Shown piece after piece: positions 54,183 through 63,853 of a DNA stretch of 64,000 bases (the stretch's first letter is position 1; the number at the start of each line of letters is the position of its first letter). The notes under the pieces are model-generated. The model did not search any database. It was given only the letters and a program-made list of their open reading frames with translations, and was not told the DNA's origin. This DNA is from Serratia marcescens (GTDB taxonomy: Bacteria; Pseudomonadota; Gammaproteobacteria; Enterobacterales; Enterobacteriaceae). Made by a program: the position numbers and the translations under genes. The DNA is taken from the NCBI GenBank assembly GCA_015548865.1, contig JADMXW010000002.1, positions 260,795 to 324,794 of the forward strand, given 5' to 3'.

Positions 54183-55065
54183 CGACGTGATTTTTGATCT
54201 TGCAATCTGGATAGATGCGCATCTTGAAACACCTTTGTCGCTGGATATCGTTGCCGCCCGCTCAGGATATTCCAAATGGCACTTACAGCGCCGTTTTAAA
54301 GACGTTAGCGGACAGTTGCTCGGGCAATACATTCGTGGACGCCGTTTATCATGTGCTGCGTTGGAACTGCGGATGACGCGCTCATCAATACTCAGCATTG
54401 CGCTTAAATACCGTTTTGACTCTCAGCAGACCCTGACGCGAGCGTTCACAAAACAGTTTGGCATAGCGCCAGCAGCTTACCGCAACAGTGACGAATGGGA
54501 TCATGCCCGACTAACACCACCGCTGCTAAAAGGAAGTATTCCGATTGTGGCACCGAAAGTGATTACCCTGCCACGGCAATATCTGAACGGCATGCTCCAT
54601 AGCTATATCTGCCAACCCGCTCAGATGAGCAAATTTGACATGGATGTGCGCGAACACTTCTGGTGGCGTCATTTTAGTCAGCAGGCCAGTTTATCGGGCT
54701 ATCTCTATGGTTTGAGCCAGATTGGCCCCAGCGAACGAAAAAAAGAAGAGCTGGAAATCGCGTACGCGACGGCGGTGGATATGCCTGCTCATCTGGGAGC
54801 GGAACGGACGCGCGCTGCGATCTTGCTACAAGAAGGCGACTATCTTCAGTTTGACTACACCGGCACTGCTGCAGGGCTACAACCCTTTATCATTGCAATT
54901 AACCAATATCACCTGCCACGTTTGAAAGTCGTGCGGCGCAAAGGGGCGGATATTGAACGCTATTCACTTCTCAACCAAGAACAGACGGCAAATCGCCCGG
55001 GGTTTATCCATTGCAGCTATTTTATTCCCTGCGCGAATGCCAATGCGGTAAGCATTTACCTTTGA
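54172..55065 (+). CDS. Rob-like AraC-family regulator
   Basis: Protein of 297 aa. The first 105 residues are a MarA/SoxS/Rob DNA-binding domain (LDIVAARSGYSKWHLQRRFKDVSG, RFDSQQTLTRAFTKQFGIAPAAYR). The remainder is a GyrI-like ligand domain in the Rob arrangement (LYGLSQIGPSERKKEELEIAYATAV, RRKGADIERY). The frame starts at 54139, but ATG at 54172 after AAGGAG is preferred. Being coupled to a TetR gene and behind an RND pump, it likely turns on the pump. It is a Rob paralogue or a relocated rob. Confidence 0.88.
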   Translation: MNNDDVIFDLAIWIDAHLETPLSLDIVAARSGYSKWHLQRRFKDVSGQLLGQYIRGRRLSCAALELRMTRSSILSIALKYRFDSQQTLTRAFTKQFGIAPAAYRNSDEWDHARLTPPLLKGSIPIVAPKVITLPRQYLNGMLHSYICQPAQMSKFDMDVREHFWWRHFSQQASLSGYLYGLSQIGPSERKKEELEIAYATAVDMPAHLGAERTRAAILLQEGDYLQFDYTGTAAGLQPFIIAINQYHLPRLKVVRRKGADIERYSLLNQEQTANRPGFIHCSYFIPCANANAVSIYL

Positions 55066-55255
55066 AGACACAGTGATTGATCGTCTGATGAAAACGGTAT
55101 AACGCGGTACCTGATTGACGCCAGCACAACAGACACGCCTGCACGATGGTTGGCCTGACCTCACTACAGAGGCCGATACGGCCCTCATCAGGCATCTGTT
55201 AAATTGGCTCATTACCGACATTCAAAGAAATGGAGTCAATCATTTGAGGTACAGT

Positions 55256-55984
55256 TCAATATTCCTGCCCAACCTCATTCAGTTGTTTATCAGAAATAAT
55301 ATGTGTCACATCATCCAGTTCCCCAATTCGGGCTTCACCTGAACGATTAAATTTACTCTTATCAATCAACAATAAAGACTGTTCAGAGCGTTTAAGCAGG
55401 ATAGATTTAAAATTGGCGTTGATTGCATTCGAATCCCACAAGGTTCCGCTACTGTCGACCCCTTCACAGGAAAAAATAAACAGATCGATATCAAGCGATT
55501 TGAGCTGCAAGATCAGGGAAGGATTCACATAACAGCCGTATTTTCGTTCTAACAGACCGCCGGAGCTAATGAGCTGAATAGACTCGCGTTTGCTCAACTC
55601 CTGACAAATCGGTTGGCTGTTGGTGAATACATGAATATTAATATCCGGTAACTGGCGAGCCAGATACCAGCAGGTAGAACTGGCGTCTAAGGCGATCGTC
55701 ATACCTTCTTCAATCCACGTCAGCGCTGCTCTGGCCATATCCGCTTTGTGCACATAATGGCTTTTTAGCCGGATGTGAAAAGAGTCGCCGCTGTCCTGAT
55801 TTTCCCTGTGGATATACTTAACGCGTCCGTGATTACGCAGCACTTTTCCCTGCGCTTGCAGTTCACTGAGATCGCGGCGAATGGTCTCTTTGCTGACGCC
55901 CAACTGCACCGACAGTGCTTCGGTCGTCAGGCTTTTATGGTCGATCAGCAGGCTTAGTATCGCTTGTTGGCGTGCCGCTTTCAT
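55256..55984 (-). CDS. fucR: fucose operon regulator FucR (DeoR family)
   Basis: DeoR-type regulator of 242 aa. The helix-turn-helix (KAARQQAILSLL, LTTEALSVQLGVSKETIRRDLSELQAQGKV) and the sugar-phosphate sensor domain match E. coli FucR nearly throughout (HIRLKSHYVHKADMARAALTWIEEGMTIALDASSTCWYLARQLPDINI). E. coli FucR activates the fuc genes with fuculose 1-phosphate. It is last in the fucPIKUR order. Confidence 0.95.
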   Translation of the reverse strand: MKAARQQAILSLLIDHKSLTTEALSVQLGVSKETIRRDLSELQAQGKVLRNHGRVKYIHRENQDSGDSFHIRLKSHYVHKADMARAALTWIEEGMTIALDASSTCWYLARQLPDINIHVFTNSQPICQELSKRESIQLISSGGLLERKYGCYVNPSLILQLKSLDIDLFIFSCEGVDSSGTLWDSNAINANFKSILLKRSEQSLLLIDKSKFNRSGEARIGELDDVTHIISDKQLNEVGQEY

Positions 55985-56007
55985 GTTTTCTCACCCCATC
56001 ATTCGAT

Positions 56008-56032
56008 GAACGCCCACATCATGCGGGCGTTC
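56008..56032 (-). terminator. hairpin between fucU and fucR
   Basis: On the minus strand GAACGCCC and GGGCGTTC pair, with three more possible pairs inside leaving a triloop. It lies in the 58-bp fucU-fucR gap and has no U-run, so it may reduce fucR expression or protect the upstream mRNA end. Confidence 0.5.
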
Positions 56033-56042
56033 CGGCAAAAGA

Positions 56043-56465
56043 TTACGGTGTTACCCCTTTTTTTAAAAGAATATTCCCGTACTTCGCACATTCGCCTGTG
56101 ATAACGATCGCAAAGGCCTTTTGTGCTCGTTCATAAAATGCGTAGCGGTCAATACGGGTAATTTCGGGGCAAGGAACCTGTAGGGAAAGCGCATCCCGAT
56201 AACGGGCTTCAACGGTGGGGTCGAGGGTATCGCCTTCGACTGCCGCCATCATCACCAGCGGCGGTGCGTAGCTATCGAGTTCAAATAACGGAATGACGGC
56301 TTGCAGCAGATCGCTGACTTTCAGACCATCAGCCCGGATAACCTGCGGTCCCATGCTGTGTGCCGGAAAATGTGCATCAGAAAAGATAATTTCGTCCCCG
56401 TGCCCCATTTCCGCCAGCACTTTCAGCAATTGCGGGGAAATTAATGGCGAAATTGTTTTGAGCAT
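56043..56465 (-). CDS. fucU: L-fucose mutarotase FucU
   Basis: Mutarotase of 140 aa that interconverts alpha and beta L-fucose. [47 protein letters not shown] matches E. coli FucU. ATG at 56465 comes 1 nt after the fucK stop (TGA-A-ATG); the longer frame to 56477 is not used. Confidence 0.96.
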   Translation of the reverse strand: MLKTISPLISPQLLKVLAEMGHGDEIIFSDAHFPAHSMGPQVIRADGLKVSDLLQAVIPLFELDSYAPPLVMMAAVEGDTLDPTVEARYRDALSLQVPCPEITRIDRYAFYERAQKAFAIVITGECAKYGNILLKKGVTP

Positions 56466-56466
56466 T

Positions 56467-57885
56467 TCACACCCCATCAGTAAATATTGGTTCGGTTTGC
56501 GGATAAAAATAACGATATTGGTAGTGCACCTGCGCTCGCGCCTGTTCCGGGCTGCAAAACTCGCTCACGCCGTACCAGCCGAACATCGCTGCACCTGCAA
56601 CGGTGGTTTCTGCGTCATCCAGCACTTTTATAGGGATGTCGAGCATATTGGCCTTAATTTGATTCCACAGCATATTGCGACTACCGCCCCCCACCAGCAG
56701 TAATTCACTTGCCTGAAAGTGACCTATTTTTTCCAGCGTTCGCAGATTCCGTTGAAGTTGCTCTGTTAGGCCCTCCAATGCAGCGCGATAGAAATGGCCT
56801 CGTGTGGTGTTGAGCGTGACCCCCTGCCAACCCGCATTCTGACAAGCGAGCAGATCACACTGCATTCTGACACCTTCTGCACCAGCAGGAATTCTCCGCG
56901 CTTCTTCAATTAACGTTTGCCACGGCGTTTCTTCCGTCCATAGCAGTTTACGTACCCATTCAAGAACACCGGAGGCTAACCATTGCATACCGGGGTTATA
57001 CAATCCTGGTTGACTATCCAGTTCGCAAGTAGAGCCAACATAATGGCTGAGCATCGAGGTATTCACCTGGCCGCTACGAACCATCAGAATTTCCCATGTT
57101 CCCGACGAAAGGACGGGCTCATCCTGTTCAGCACCTGCGCCAAAAAGAGCAAACTGCGTGTCATGGCCTGCGGATATCACTGGGATACCGGCAGGAAGCC
57201 CGAGCAAGTTTGCTGCATCATGCTGTAGCGTACCAATCTGTTCACCTGCCTCGACCACACGAGGAAACAAACGGCGGGGCAGCCCCATAGCCTGTAAAAT
57301 CTCAGGGCTGAAATCTCGCTGGTTGATATCCAGCATCTGGCTGGTGCCCGCCATAGTGATATCGGTTGTAAACTCACCGGTAAGACGGTGGTTAATCAGC
57401 GATGAGATAAACAACCAAGCGTGAGCCTGCTCCAGCAGTTGTGGATGGTTCTCTTTCAGCCACACCAGCTTATACAGCGTGTTAAAACTAAATGCGCCGA
57501 CGCCAGAGATTTCCTGCAATTTCTGCGGATGCATTAAATAACCAATGTTTTCCATTACAGCAATCGTGCGTGGACATTTCCAACTGATCACCGGATAGAG
57601 CAACTTACCCTGCTCATCAACCAGTGCACCATCAACACCAAATGTGGTAACGGTAATACCGCGAACCTGGCAGGCTGAGAGTTCAGTGCTCAATCTCTGG
57701 CAGCAATCCGCAAAGCGTTGCAAGATAGCTTCCAGTGACCACTGATTCCAGGCACTGTTTTCCACAGCGATGTCACTGGCATTTGCCGTCGAAGCGCGGG
57801 CAACGATTTTCCCCTGTCGGTCAACGGCAATCGCCCGTACGTTAGTGGCACCGCAGTCGAGGACCAGGATGACGTCTTGTTTCAT
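56467..57885 (-). CDS. fucK: L-fuculokinase FucK
   Basis: FGGY-family kinase of 472 aa, equal to the E. coli enzyme, phosphorylating L-fuculose at O-1. N-terminal ATPase motif [24 protein letters not shown] and [18 protein letters not shown] are conserved. The frame extends to 57969, but ATG at 57885 gives the E. coli start MKQDVILVL, and the extra part is repeat sequence. Confidence 0.96.
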   Translation of the reverse strand: MKQDVILVLDCGATNVRAIAVDRQGKIVARASTANASDIAVENSAWNQWSLEAILQRFADCCQRLSTELSACQVRGITVTTFGVDGALVDEQGKLLYPVISWKCPRTIAVMENIGYLMHPQKLQEISGVGAFSFNTLYKLVWLKENHPQLLEQAHAWLFISSLINHRLTGEFTTDITMAGTSQMLDINQRDFSPEILQAMGLPRRLFPRVVEAGEQIGTLQHDAANLLGLPAGIPVISAGHDTQFALFGAGAEQDEPVLSSGTWEILMVRSGQVNTSMLSHYVGSTCELDSQPGLYNPGMQWLASGVLEWVRKLLWTEETPWQTLIEEARRIPAGAEGVRMQCDLLACQNAGWQGVTLNTTRGHFYRAALEGLTEQLQRNLRTLEKIGHFQASELLLVGGGSRNMLWNQIKANMLDIPIKVLDDAETTVAGAAMFGWYGVSEFCSPEQARAQVHYQYRYFYPQTEPIFTDGV

Positions 57886-57903
57886 AATGGCTCCGAAACG
57901 TTG

Positions 57904-57974
57904 TCGGATGGTGCTTAGCTTATCCGGCCTACAAAATGCAGAATTGTAGGCCCGGTAAGCTTGCGCCACCGGGC
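57904..57974. repeat. REP/BIME-type palindromic element between fucI and fucK
   Basis: Two inverted REP-like units in the 102-bp gap: 57904-57932 (ending TTATCCGGCCTAC) and 57946-57974 (TGTAGGCCCGGTAAGC, then GCCACCGGGC). These look like the BIME elements of Enterobacter, Klebsiella and Salmonella-type enterics. A REP in this gap may stabilise the upstream fucPI mRNA. No other copy was seen in the window. Confidence 0.75.
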
Positions 57975-57987
57975 TGGTCGATACGCA

Positions 57988-59763
57988 TTAATGTTTGTAC
58001 AGCGGACCGTAGTTCTGGCAGGCTCGGTAATCCTGACCTTCAGTATCCATACCGTGGGCTGCCCAGGCTGAAGGACGATAGATTTTCGTCTCTTCAACAT
58101 TGTGCATGCAGACCGGAATACGCAGCATGGAAGCCAGAGTGATGAAATCTGCCCCAACGTGACCAATGGTCAGTACGCCGTGGTTCGCCCCCCAGTTTGC
58201 CATCACTGAGTAGACATCGGTAAATGGACCTTTACCGGTAAGACGCGGCGCAAACCAAGTGGTTGGCCAGGTGGAATTGGTACGGGCATCGAGCTGATCG
58301 TGCATATCTTTTGGCAACTCAATACTCCAGCCTTCAGCGATTTGCAGAACCGGCCCCAGACCTTTAATAATATTCACGCGAGTCATAGTAAACGGCACGC
58401 CGCCTTCGGTCAGGAAGCGAGAAGAGTAACCGCCGCCACGGAAATATTCGTGGATCGCAGGGCACCACTCGGTTGCAGCCAGGCAGTCATTAGCTTCTTT
58501 CTGACTGATCTCCCAGTGCGGTTTCATGGTCGGTTTGCCTTCGCTGTCACGCTGTTTGCAGGAACCGTCCAGTGCGGCGGAACCAGAGTTAATCAGGTGG
58601 ATGATTCCGTGTTCAGCTAATCCGGTCAGCGACTTCCCTGTGACACGTTCGACCGCTTCCGGTGACCAGTAAGTACGCACATCAGCAAATACCTGGGCAG
58701 TGCCGGTTAACTGATGCCCCATAAGCATTGCAACACCGTTCAGACTGTCGTTTTCAGTCGCGACCACGAACGGTTCGCGAACGCCATTCCAGTCAAAAGA
58801 ACTGTTGAGTAACGCCTCAGCAGTATCGCCGTTCGGGTATTGATCGGTCCAGTGACGCTGGCCCTGGAAACCCGCTGCAATCGCGTTGTAGCCCAGCGAC
58901 TCTTCTATTAATCCTTTTTCAGCCAGCTTTTTGTTGCCCTGCATCATGTCGCGAATGCACATAGCCATCAGCAGGCTCTCTTTCAGCACGTCACGGCTTT
59001 GTTCTTCATTGCGTTTATACTGCTGCGCATTCTGATCTTCGCCGTAACGGAAGTTTTTATCTGCCCATGCCAGCGCCATTTCCAGCTCTTCTTCGTCATA
59101 GATTTTCTGGTCTATACGACGACGCAGTTCGGTCATATCTACCGCCTGCACCTTCATGCCGAGCCAAGACTCAAAAAAGTTGTGATCGACGATGGAGCCA
59201 GCAATCCCCATGGAAACGCCACCGACTGAGAGATAGCTTCTGCCTTTCATGCTGGCAACCGCCAAACCTGCACGCGCGAAACGCAGCAGTTTATCTTCGA
59301 CGTCAGCAGGAATTGAAGTGTCACCAGCATCTTGTACATTGTGACCATAAATAGAGAATGCCGGAATTCCTTTTTGACTGTGCGCAGCCAGCGCAGCGGC
59401 CAGATAAACCGCACCTGGACGTTCAGTGCCGTTAAACCCCCAGATGGCTTTAGGACGCATCGGATCCATATCAATGGTTTCACTGCCATAGCACCAGCAA
59501 GGCGTAACGGTAATGGTGACCCCCACATTCTGACTGCTGAATTTCTCTTCACAGGTGGCAGATTCCGCCATACCCGCAATGCAGGTATCTGCAATCACGC
59601 ATTCGATTTGTGTGCCACAGGCATGACGGAGTTTCTCTGTGATAAGTGCCGCAGTGGCTTTCGCCATATTCATGGTTTGTTCTTCCAGCGACTCGCGCAC
59701 CCCCATGCGGCGTCCATCAATAACCGGGCGAATGCCAATTTTTGGTAAGCTGATTTTTTTCAT
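57988..59763 (-). CDS. fucI: L-fucose isomerase FucI
   Basis: Isomerase of 591 aa (same as E. coli) converting L-fucose to L-fuculose with Mn2+. [35 protein letters not shown] is the E. coli start. Glu and Asp metal ligands are in the [37 protein letters not shown] region and further on. It lies 31 nt after fucP. Confidence 0.97.
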   Translation of the reverse strand: MKKISLPKIGIRPVIDGRRMGVRESLEEQTMNMAKATAALITEKLRHACGTQIECVIADTCIAGMAESATCEEKFSSQNVGVTITVTPCWCYGSETIDMDPMRPKAIWGFNGTERPGAVYLAAALAAHSQKGIPAFSIYGHNVQDAGDTSIPADVEDKLLRFARAGLAVASMKGRSYLSVGGVSMGIAGSIVDHNFFESWLGMKVQAVDMTELRRRIDQKIYDEEELEMALAWADKNFRYGEDQNAQQYKRNEEQSRDVLKESLLMAMCIRDMMQGNKKLAEKGLIEESLGYNAIAAGFQGQRHWTDQYPNGDTAEALLNSSFDWNGVREPFVVATENDSLNGVAMLMGHQLTGTAQVFADVRTYWSPEAVERVTGKSLTGLAEHGIIHLINSGSAALDGSCKQRDSEGKPTMKPHWEISQKEANDCLAATEWCPAIHEYFRGGGYSSRFLTEGGVPFTMTRVNIIKGLGPVLQIAEGWSIELPKDMHDQLDARTNSTWPTTWFAPRLTGKGPFTDVYSVMANWGANHGVLTIGHVGADFITLASMLRIPVCMHNVEETKIYRPSAWAAHGMDTEGQDYRACQNYGPLYKH

Positions 59764-59794
59764 TACAGGTTCCTCACGTTATTCGGAAAAATGT

Positions 59795-61105
59795 TCAGTT
59801 AGTTGCCGTTTGTGAACGGAAACGGGCAAAGATAAAGATGACGGCAAAGCAGAGAGCCGGGACCAGTTCTGCAGTCGGAATGTTGCCGGCAGCGTCGCTG
59901 ACAAAACCCATGATTGGCGTGACAATACCGCCGCCAATAATGGTCATGACGATGAAAGACGATCCGTATTTGGTATCCTGCCCCAGATTTTTAATACCCA
60001 GAGAGAAGATGGTTGGGTACTGAATGGACATAAATGTGCTACACAATGTCAGCGCCAACAGACCGATATGGCCGCCTGTAAAAGCAGAGATCAGGCACAA
60101 CACCATGGCGAGCAATGCGTAAGCGGCCAACACTTTATGAGGTGCGAAGCGACTGATAAGCCAGGTGCCGGAGAAACGGCCAATGAAGAAGCACACCATC
60201 GTGCCCGTCAGGTAGTTGGCGGCGAAGCCGGGCGTCATGCCGGGGATCTCTTCGATAGCATAACGAATCAGATAGCTCCAGCAGGCTGTTTGCGCACCGA
60301 CATAGCAGAACTGCGCCAGCACTGCCCAACGCCAATGACGAATACGCACCAAACGGGAAAGGGAGGCCGCAAATGAACTTTGCTGGGTATTGCTGTGATC
60401 GTCACTCTGTAACACTGGGAATTTAGTCAACACGATCAACAGGGTGACGAGTAATACGACAGCCACGATGATCATATAAGGTGTCTGGACTGCCAATACC
60501 AGGCTGTGTTTATACGTACTCAATTGTTCAGGCGTCATTTTATCGAGCACTTCCTGAGATTGATGTGGCACGTTAGACAAAATAAGGCTTTGTCCAAACA
60601 CAACGGCAATAATAGCGCCAAATGAATTAAATGTTTGCGCCAAGTTGAGGCGGAAATGCCCACCGCTTTCTGGCCCTAATACTGTAACAAAAGGGTTCGC
60701 AGCGGTTTCAAGGCAACCTAATCCTGCAGCAATAATAAATAACCCGATGAGGAATAATGTGTAGTTCATGACTTCTGCGGCAGGCCAAAACAAGGCAGCG
60801 CCAAAAGCATATAAGAACAACCCAGTAATTATCCCAGCCTTATAAGTCAGTTTTTTCATCAGTATTCCGGCTGGAATTGGAATAACAAAATAACCGAAAT
60901 AAAAGGCGGATTGGATCAGCCCAGCCTGGAAGTTAGTTAATGTAAAAGCCTGTTGAAATTGCGGAAGTAAAATGTCATTCAGGTTGTTGGCGACAGCCCA
61001 AAGAAAAAAGAGTGAGCAAAGTAAAGCGAAAGGAATAATGTAACGCTTGCTTTGTCCCGTATCCACTGCACGAAAACTCTGCGTTTGTATTGTTGTGTTT
61101 CCCAT
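59795..61105 (-). CDS. fucP: L-fucose:H+ symporter FucP
   Basis: MFS transporter of 436 aa, 12 helices. PFALLCSLFFLWAVANNLNDILLPQFQQAFTL includes the Asp of helix 1, and GLGCLETAANPFVTVLGPES the Glu of helix 4 known to serve proton coupling in E. coli FucP. First gene of fucPIKUR, with promoter in the 555-bp divergent region. Confidence 0.96.
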   Translation of the reverse strand: MGNTTIQTQSFRAVDTGQSKRYIIPFALLCSLFFLWAVANNLNDILLPQFQQAFTLTNFQAGLIQSAFYFGYFVIPIPAGILMKKLTYKAGIITGLFLYAFGAALFWPAAEVMNYTLFLIGLFIIAAGLGCLETAANPFVTVLGPESGGHFRLNLAQTFNSFGAIIAVVFGQSLILSNVPHQSQEVLDKMTPEQLSTYKHSLVLAVQTPYMIIVAVVLLVTLLIVLTKFPVLQSDDHSNTQQSSFAASLSRLVRIRHWRWAVLAQFCYVGAQTACWSYLIRYAIEEIPGMTPGFAANYLTGTMVCFFIGRFSGTWLISRFAPHKVLAAYALLAMVLCLISAFTGGHIGLLALTLCSTFMSIQYPTIFSLGIKNLGQDTKYGSSFIVMTIIGGGIVTPIMGFVSDAAGNIPTAELVPALCFAVIFIFARFRSQTATN

Positions 61106-61660
61106 AGCATCCTCATTGGTTCAGAAGCGTGTTCAACATCTTAGAAGTACGACTGGCGTTTCTTGCCAGACCGTCAAATTAGGTGAGTTCCCGTTATGTG
61201 CCAGAGAAGATAGACCTTCGATGGCGAACTCATGAATTCATTTTCAAATAAAAAACGCCGTTTAATATGATGTCAGTCACATTTAGCACCTGGAGGGTAA
61301 TTTAATGTGATTATCATCACTTTAATTTTTAAAAAACAATGCCCGCTTGAGTAAATAAAATTTAAAACCCACAAGATCGATGACCGATTTAAACCATTAT
61401 TTATAAAACGGTCAATTTTCACAGAAAATATAAAAATGCCCGATTTAAATAATATCACTGATAGCGGTCATTTTAAGATCGTTAAATTTACCTGCAGTAT
61501 TATTTGTTGAGAGTAATTAATTGACGAGCATCACAAAACAAAATCATCTTAATTCCTTTATCGCTATTCAATATGATGATGGTTACCCAATACTCAATTA
61601 ATTCAGCAGAACGAATGGCATGTTCTGTTGACGCTTTTGAATCACTGAGAGAGGTAACTA
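61106..61660. promoter_or_regulatory. divergent fucP-fucA control region with two CRP-type sites
   Basis: 555 bp between fucP and fucA. Two CRP-type sites are visible: TATGA-N6-TCACA at 61266-61281 and TGTGA-N6-TCACT at 61306-61321. Both lie nearer fucP, consistent with cAMP-CRP control. The AT-rich stretch 61320-61500 probably includes promoter elements and FucR sites, which I cannot place. Confidence 0.65.
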
Positions 61661-62308
61661 ATGAAACGCAACATACTGGCACGGCAAATAATTGATACCT
61701 GCCTGGAAATGACCCGGCTGGGGCTGAATCAGGGAACTGCAGGCAATGTGAGCGTACGTTATCAGGACGGGATGTTGATCACCCCAACGGGAATTCCGTA
61801 CGAGAAGCTTACAGAGTCTCATATTGTTTACATTGATGCCGATGGCCAACATGAACAAGGTAAGTTGCCCTCAAGCGAATGGCGTTTTCATATGGCAGCT
61901 TATCAGACGCGCCCGGATGCTCATGCAGTTGTCCATAACCACGCCGTTCACTGCACGGCCGTTTCGATCCTGAATCGCCCTATTCCAGCCATTCACTACA
62001 TGATTGCAGTTGCAGGCGGTAATTCGATTCCTTGCGCGCCTTACGCGACGTTTGGCACGCGTGAACTGTCTGAGCATGCTGCGGCGGCGCTCAAAAACCG
62101 CAAAGCGACGCTGTTACAGCACCACGGCCTGATTGCCTGCGAAGAAAATCTGGAAAAAGCATTATGGCTAGCGCATGAAGTGGAGGTCCTGGCACAGCTC
62201 TATCTGAGCACGCTAGCGATTACCGACCCCGTTCCCGTACTTGACGATGAGGCCATCGCCATTGTGCTGGAGAAGTTCAAAACCTACGGATTACGTATTG
62301 AAGAGTGA
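61661..62308 (+). CDS. fucA: L-fuculose-1-phosphate aldolase FucA
   Basis: Class II zinc aldolase of 215 aa splitting fuculose 1-phosphate to dihydroxyacetone phosphate and L-lactaldehyde. Zinc ligands are in AVVHNHAVHCTAVS (His92, His94 region) and LLQHHGLIACEENLEKALW (His155 region). Glu73 lies in the SSEWRFHMAAY segment. AGAGGT precedes the ATG. fucO follows after 27 nt. Confidence 0.97.
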   Translation: MKRNILARQIIDTCLEMTRLGLNQGTAGNVSVRYQDGMLITPTGIPYEKLTESHIVYIDADGQHEQGKLPSSEWRFHMAAYQTRPDAHAVVHNHAVHCTAVSILNRPIPAIHYMIAVAGGNSIPCAPYATFGTRELSEHAAAALKNRKATLLQHHGLIACEENLEKALWLAHEVEVLAQLYLSTLAITDPVPVLDDEAIAIVLEKFKTYGLRIEE

Positions 62309-62335
62309 TTTCGCAAAGCGAACAGGAGATGGGCT

Positions 62336-63484
62336 ATGGCAAACAGAATGATCCTGAACGAAACGGCGTGGTTTGGCCGGGGAGCGGTAGGGGCATTAAT
62401 CGATGAAGTTAAGCGGCGTGGTTATCGTAGGGCGTTGATTGTTACGGACAAAACACTGAAAGAGTGCGGTGTCGTCGCAAAAGTGACCGACAAAATGGAT
62501 ATGGCTGGTTTGGCATGGGAGATTTTCTCCGGCGTGATCCCGAACCCCACTATTGGTGTGGTAAAAGAGGGATTAAGCGTGTTTGCGCAAAGCGGTGCAG
62601 ATTACCTGATCGCCATTGGTGGTGGTTCTCCGCAGGATACATGTAAAGCAATTGGTATCATCAGCAATAACCCAGAGTTTGCTGATGTGCGTAGCCTGGA
62701 AGGCTTGTCGCCAACCCGAAAACCCAGCGTGCCGGTGATGGCGATACCAACGACGGCGGGTACAGCCGCGGAAGTGACCATCAACTACGTGATCACTGAT
62801 GAAGAAAAACGGCGTAAGTTTGTCTGTGTTGATCCGCACGATATTCCGCAGGTTGCATTTATCGATGCCGACATGATGGATGGTATGCCGCCTGCGTTGA
62901 AAGCCGCGACAGGCGTGGATGCGCTGACCCATGCTATTGAAGGTTATATTACCCGAGCGGCGTGGGCACTGACAGATGCGCTGCACATCAAAGCCATTGA
63001 AATTATTGCGGGGGCGCTGCGTGGATCTGTTGCCGGAGAAAAAGAGGCCGGAGAAGCCATGGCCTTGGGGCAATATGTGGCCGGAATGGGTTTTTCCAAC
63101 GTCGGTCTTGGGTTGGTACATGGTATGGCGCATCCGCTAGGCGCGTTTTATAACACGCCGCACGGTGTGGCTAACGCTATTTTGTTACCGCATATCATGC
63201 GCTACAACGCTGACTATACAGGCGAAAAATTCCGCGATATCGCCCGCGCGATGGGTGAAAACGTGGAAGGGCTAAATCTGGCAGATGCGCGTAAAGTAGC
63301 GGTAGATGCGGTGTTTGCACTTAATCGCGATGTTGGTATCCCACTACATTTGCGTGATGTTGGGGTACAAAAAGGCGATATCCCAGCGCTGGCTCAGGCG
63401 GCATTTGATGATGTCTGTACTGGCGGCAACCCGCGGGAAGCAAGTCTCGCCGATATTATCGAACTGTATCATACAGCTTGGTAG
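62336..63484 (+). CDS. fucO: lactaldehyde reductase FucO (iron-dependent alcohol dehydrogenase)
   Basis: Group III alcohol dehydrogenase of 382 aa. NAD-binding GGGSPQDTCKAIGI and metal ligands in TGVDALTHAIEGYITR (Asp, His) and GLGLVHGMAHPLGAFYNTPHGVANAILLPH (two His) match the family. Reduces L-lactaldehyde to 1,2-propanediol in fermentation. AGGAG precedes the ATG. A truncated nuclease gene begins only 27 nt after the stop. Confidence 0.97.
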   Translation: MANRMILNETAWFGRGAVGALIDEVKRRGYRRALIVTDKTLKECGVVAKVTDKMDMAGLAWEIFSGVIPNPTIGVVKEGLSVFAQSGADYLIAIGGGSPQDTCKAIGIISNNPEFADVRSLEGLSPTRKPSVPVMAIPTTAGTAAEVTINYVITDEEKRRKFVCVDPHDIPQVAFIDADMMDGMPPALKAATGVDALTHAIEGYITRAAWALTDALHIKAIEIIAGALRGSVAGEKEAGEAMALGQYVAGMGFSNVGLGLVHGMAHPLGAFYNTPHGVANAILLPHIMRYNADYTGEKFRDIARAMGENVEGLNLADARKVAVDAVFALNRDVGIPLHLRDVGVQKGDIPALAQAAFDDVCTGGNPREASLADIIELYHTAW

Positions 63485-63511
63485 TCTTGTGAGCGTGGTG
63501 AAGCTATTTAA

Positions 63512-63709
63512 CCAACGCCTGTCGGCCTTGAGGCAGCGCACATCAAATGGAAGCAATACGGCGGCCCTTGTACCGTGACCAATGGGCTTGCCTTATACTC
63601 GGTGCATCATTCTGCGTTTGACACTGGCATTATCGGTATTGATGACGGCATGAAATTGATGGTTTCTGAAGGCGTTAACAGCAGCAAGATTGTCGAAAGG
63701 CTATGGTAG
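63512..63709 (+). pseudogene. 3' remnant of an HNH restriction-type endonuclease
   Basis: A 65-codon frame without start opens after a stop at 63509. It encodes PVGLEAAHIKW, then NGLALYSVHHSAFDTG and a short C-terminal tail ending KIVERLW. This is the C-terminal HNH domain (H of AAH, N of NGLAL, H of HH) of putative restriction endonucleases, including those that recognise phosphorothioate DNA. The N-terminal DNA-recognition part is gone, so it is a broken gene. It directly follows fucO. Confidence 0.8.
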
Positions 63710-63787
63710 AACCGCAAAGTCATTTTCTTCGGCTTGTTTGTGCACTCTTATTGAATTACATCATTAGCCAGCCACCGTATTAAAATA

Positions 63788-63816
63788 GGGAACCCGACCT
63801 CAGAAATCGGATTCCC
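63788..63816 (-). terminator. terminator for the minus-strand partial gene
   Basis: GGGAATCCGA and TCGGGTTCCC (minus strand) form a stem of 10 bp with one or two mismatches and a 9-nt loop, then TATTTT. It stands 38 nt after the stop of the partial minus-strand frame. Confidence 0.6.
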
Positions 63817-63853
63817 TCCACACCTAATTTACATTATTAGCACCACAGAACAG

